Below the pieces are notes generated by a model, which had not been told where the DNA came from, did not search any database, and was given only the letters and a program-made list of their open reading frames with translations. The position numbers and the translations under genes are program-made. From Coriobacteriales bacterium (GTDB lineage: Bacteria > Actinomycetota > Coriobacteriia > Coriobacteriales > UBA8131): 14,506 nucleotides of DNA. The stretch is from assembly GCA_031290695.1 (NCBI GenBank), contig JAITNB010000013.1, positions 1-14,506 on the forward strand. Direction: 5' to 3'. Positions 14,454 to 14,506 of the stretch are shown here, piece by piece; the first letter of the stretch is position 1, and each line of letters begins with the position of its first letter.

Positions 14454-14506
14454 ATTGTTTCAAACCCATTAACTATCTGAGGTTTTTTAAGAACTCCTAC
14501 GGATAC

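Overview
The window looks like chromosomal DNA from a GC-rich Gram-positive actinobacterium, most likely of the class Coriobacteriia. I infer this from the gene set: a protein with cell wall-binding repeat 2 (CWB2) domains, an FtsZ with the actinobacterial [10 protein letters not shown] form of the nucleotide-binding loop, a SepF/YggT/DivIVA division cluster, a DegV lipid-binding protein and a type III glutamine synthetase. Genus and species cannot be fixed from the sequence alone. I see no tRNA, rRNA, CRISPR array, transposase or phage gene.

Layout. Positions 1-464 hold the 3' end of a CWB2 surface protein. A 371-base gap follows; its second half looks like a structured leader ending in an attenuator. 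Next is the translation operon infC-rpmI-rplT (836-2053), closed by an intrinsic terminator. A strong promoter at 2158-2186 then drives a long structured leader and a molybdate/tungstate ABC transporter, modA-modB-modC (2435-6050). modA and modB are separated by 215 bases full of inverted repeats. modB and modC overlap by ATGA. ModB carries an extra N-terminal exported domain of about 200 residues.

From 6106 a new promoter starts a division cluster: ftsZ, yggS (ylmE), sepF, proC, yggT (ylmG), then divIVA behind its own promoter, and a DUF167 gene that overlaps the divIVA stop. FtsZ makes the Z-ring, SepF anchors it to the membrane, DivIVA marks curved membrane or poles, and YggT is a small membrane protein of the same neighbourhood. 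ProC (proline synthesis) and YggS (PLP homeostasis) are metabolic genes in the cluster. degV (11274-12152) runs convergently with the minus-strand type III glutamine synthetase gene (12314-14398). The gap between them holds hairpins oriented as terminators for the glutamine synthetase gene.

Points that stand out: infC appears to start at ATA, with a well-placed ribosome binding site; the DUF167 gene has no ATG, GTG or TTG start and appears to start at CTG overlapping the divIVA stop; the modA leader can fold into a three-way junction whose first base coincides with the predicted transcription start, making it a candidate riboswitch; and ModB is a fusion. No single large unknown system is evident. 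The best candidates for something undescribed are the modA leader RNA and the exported ModB domain.
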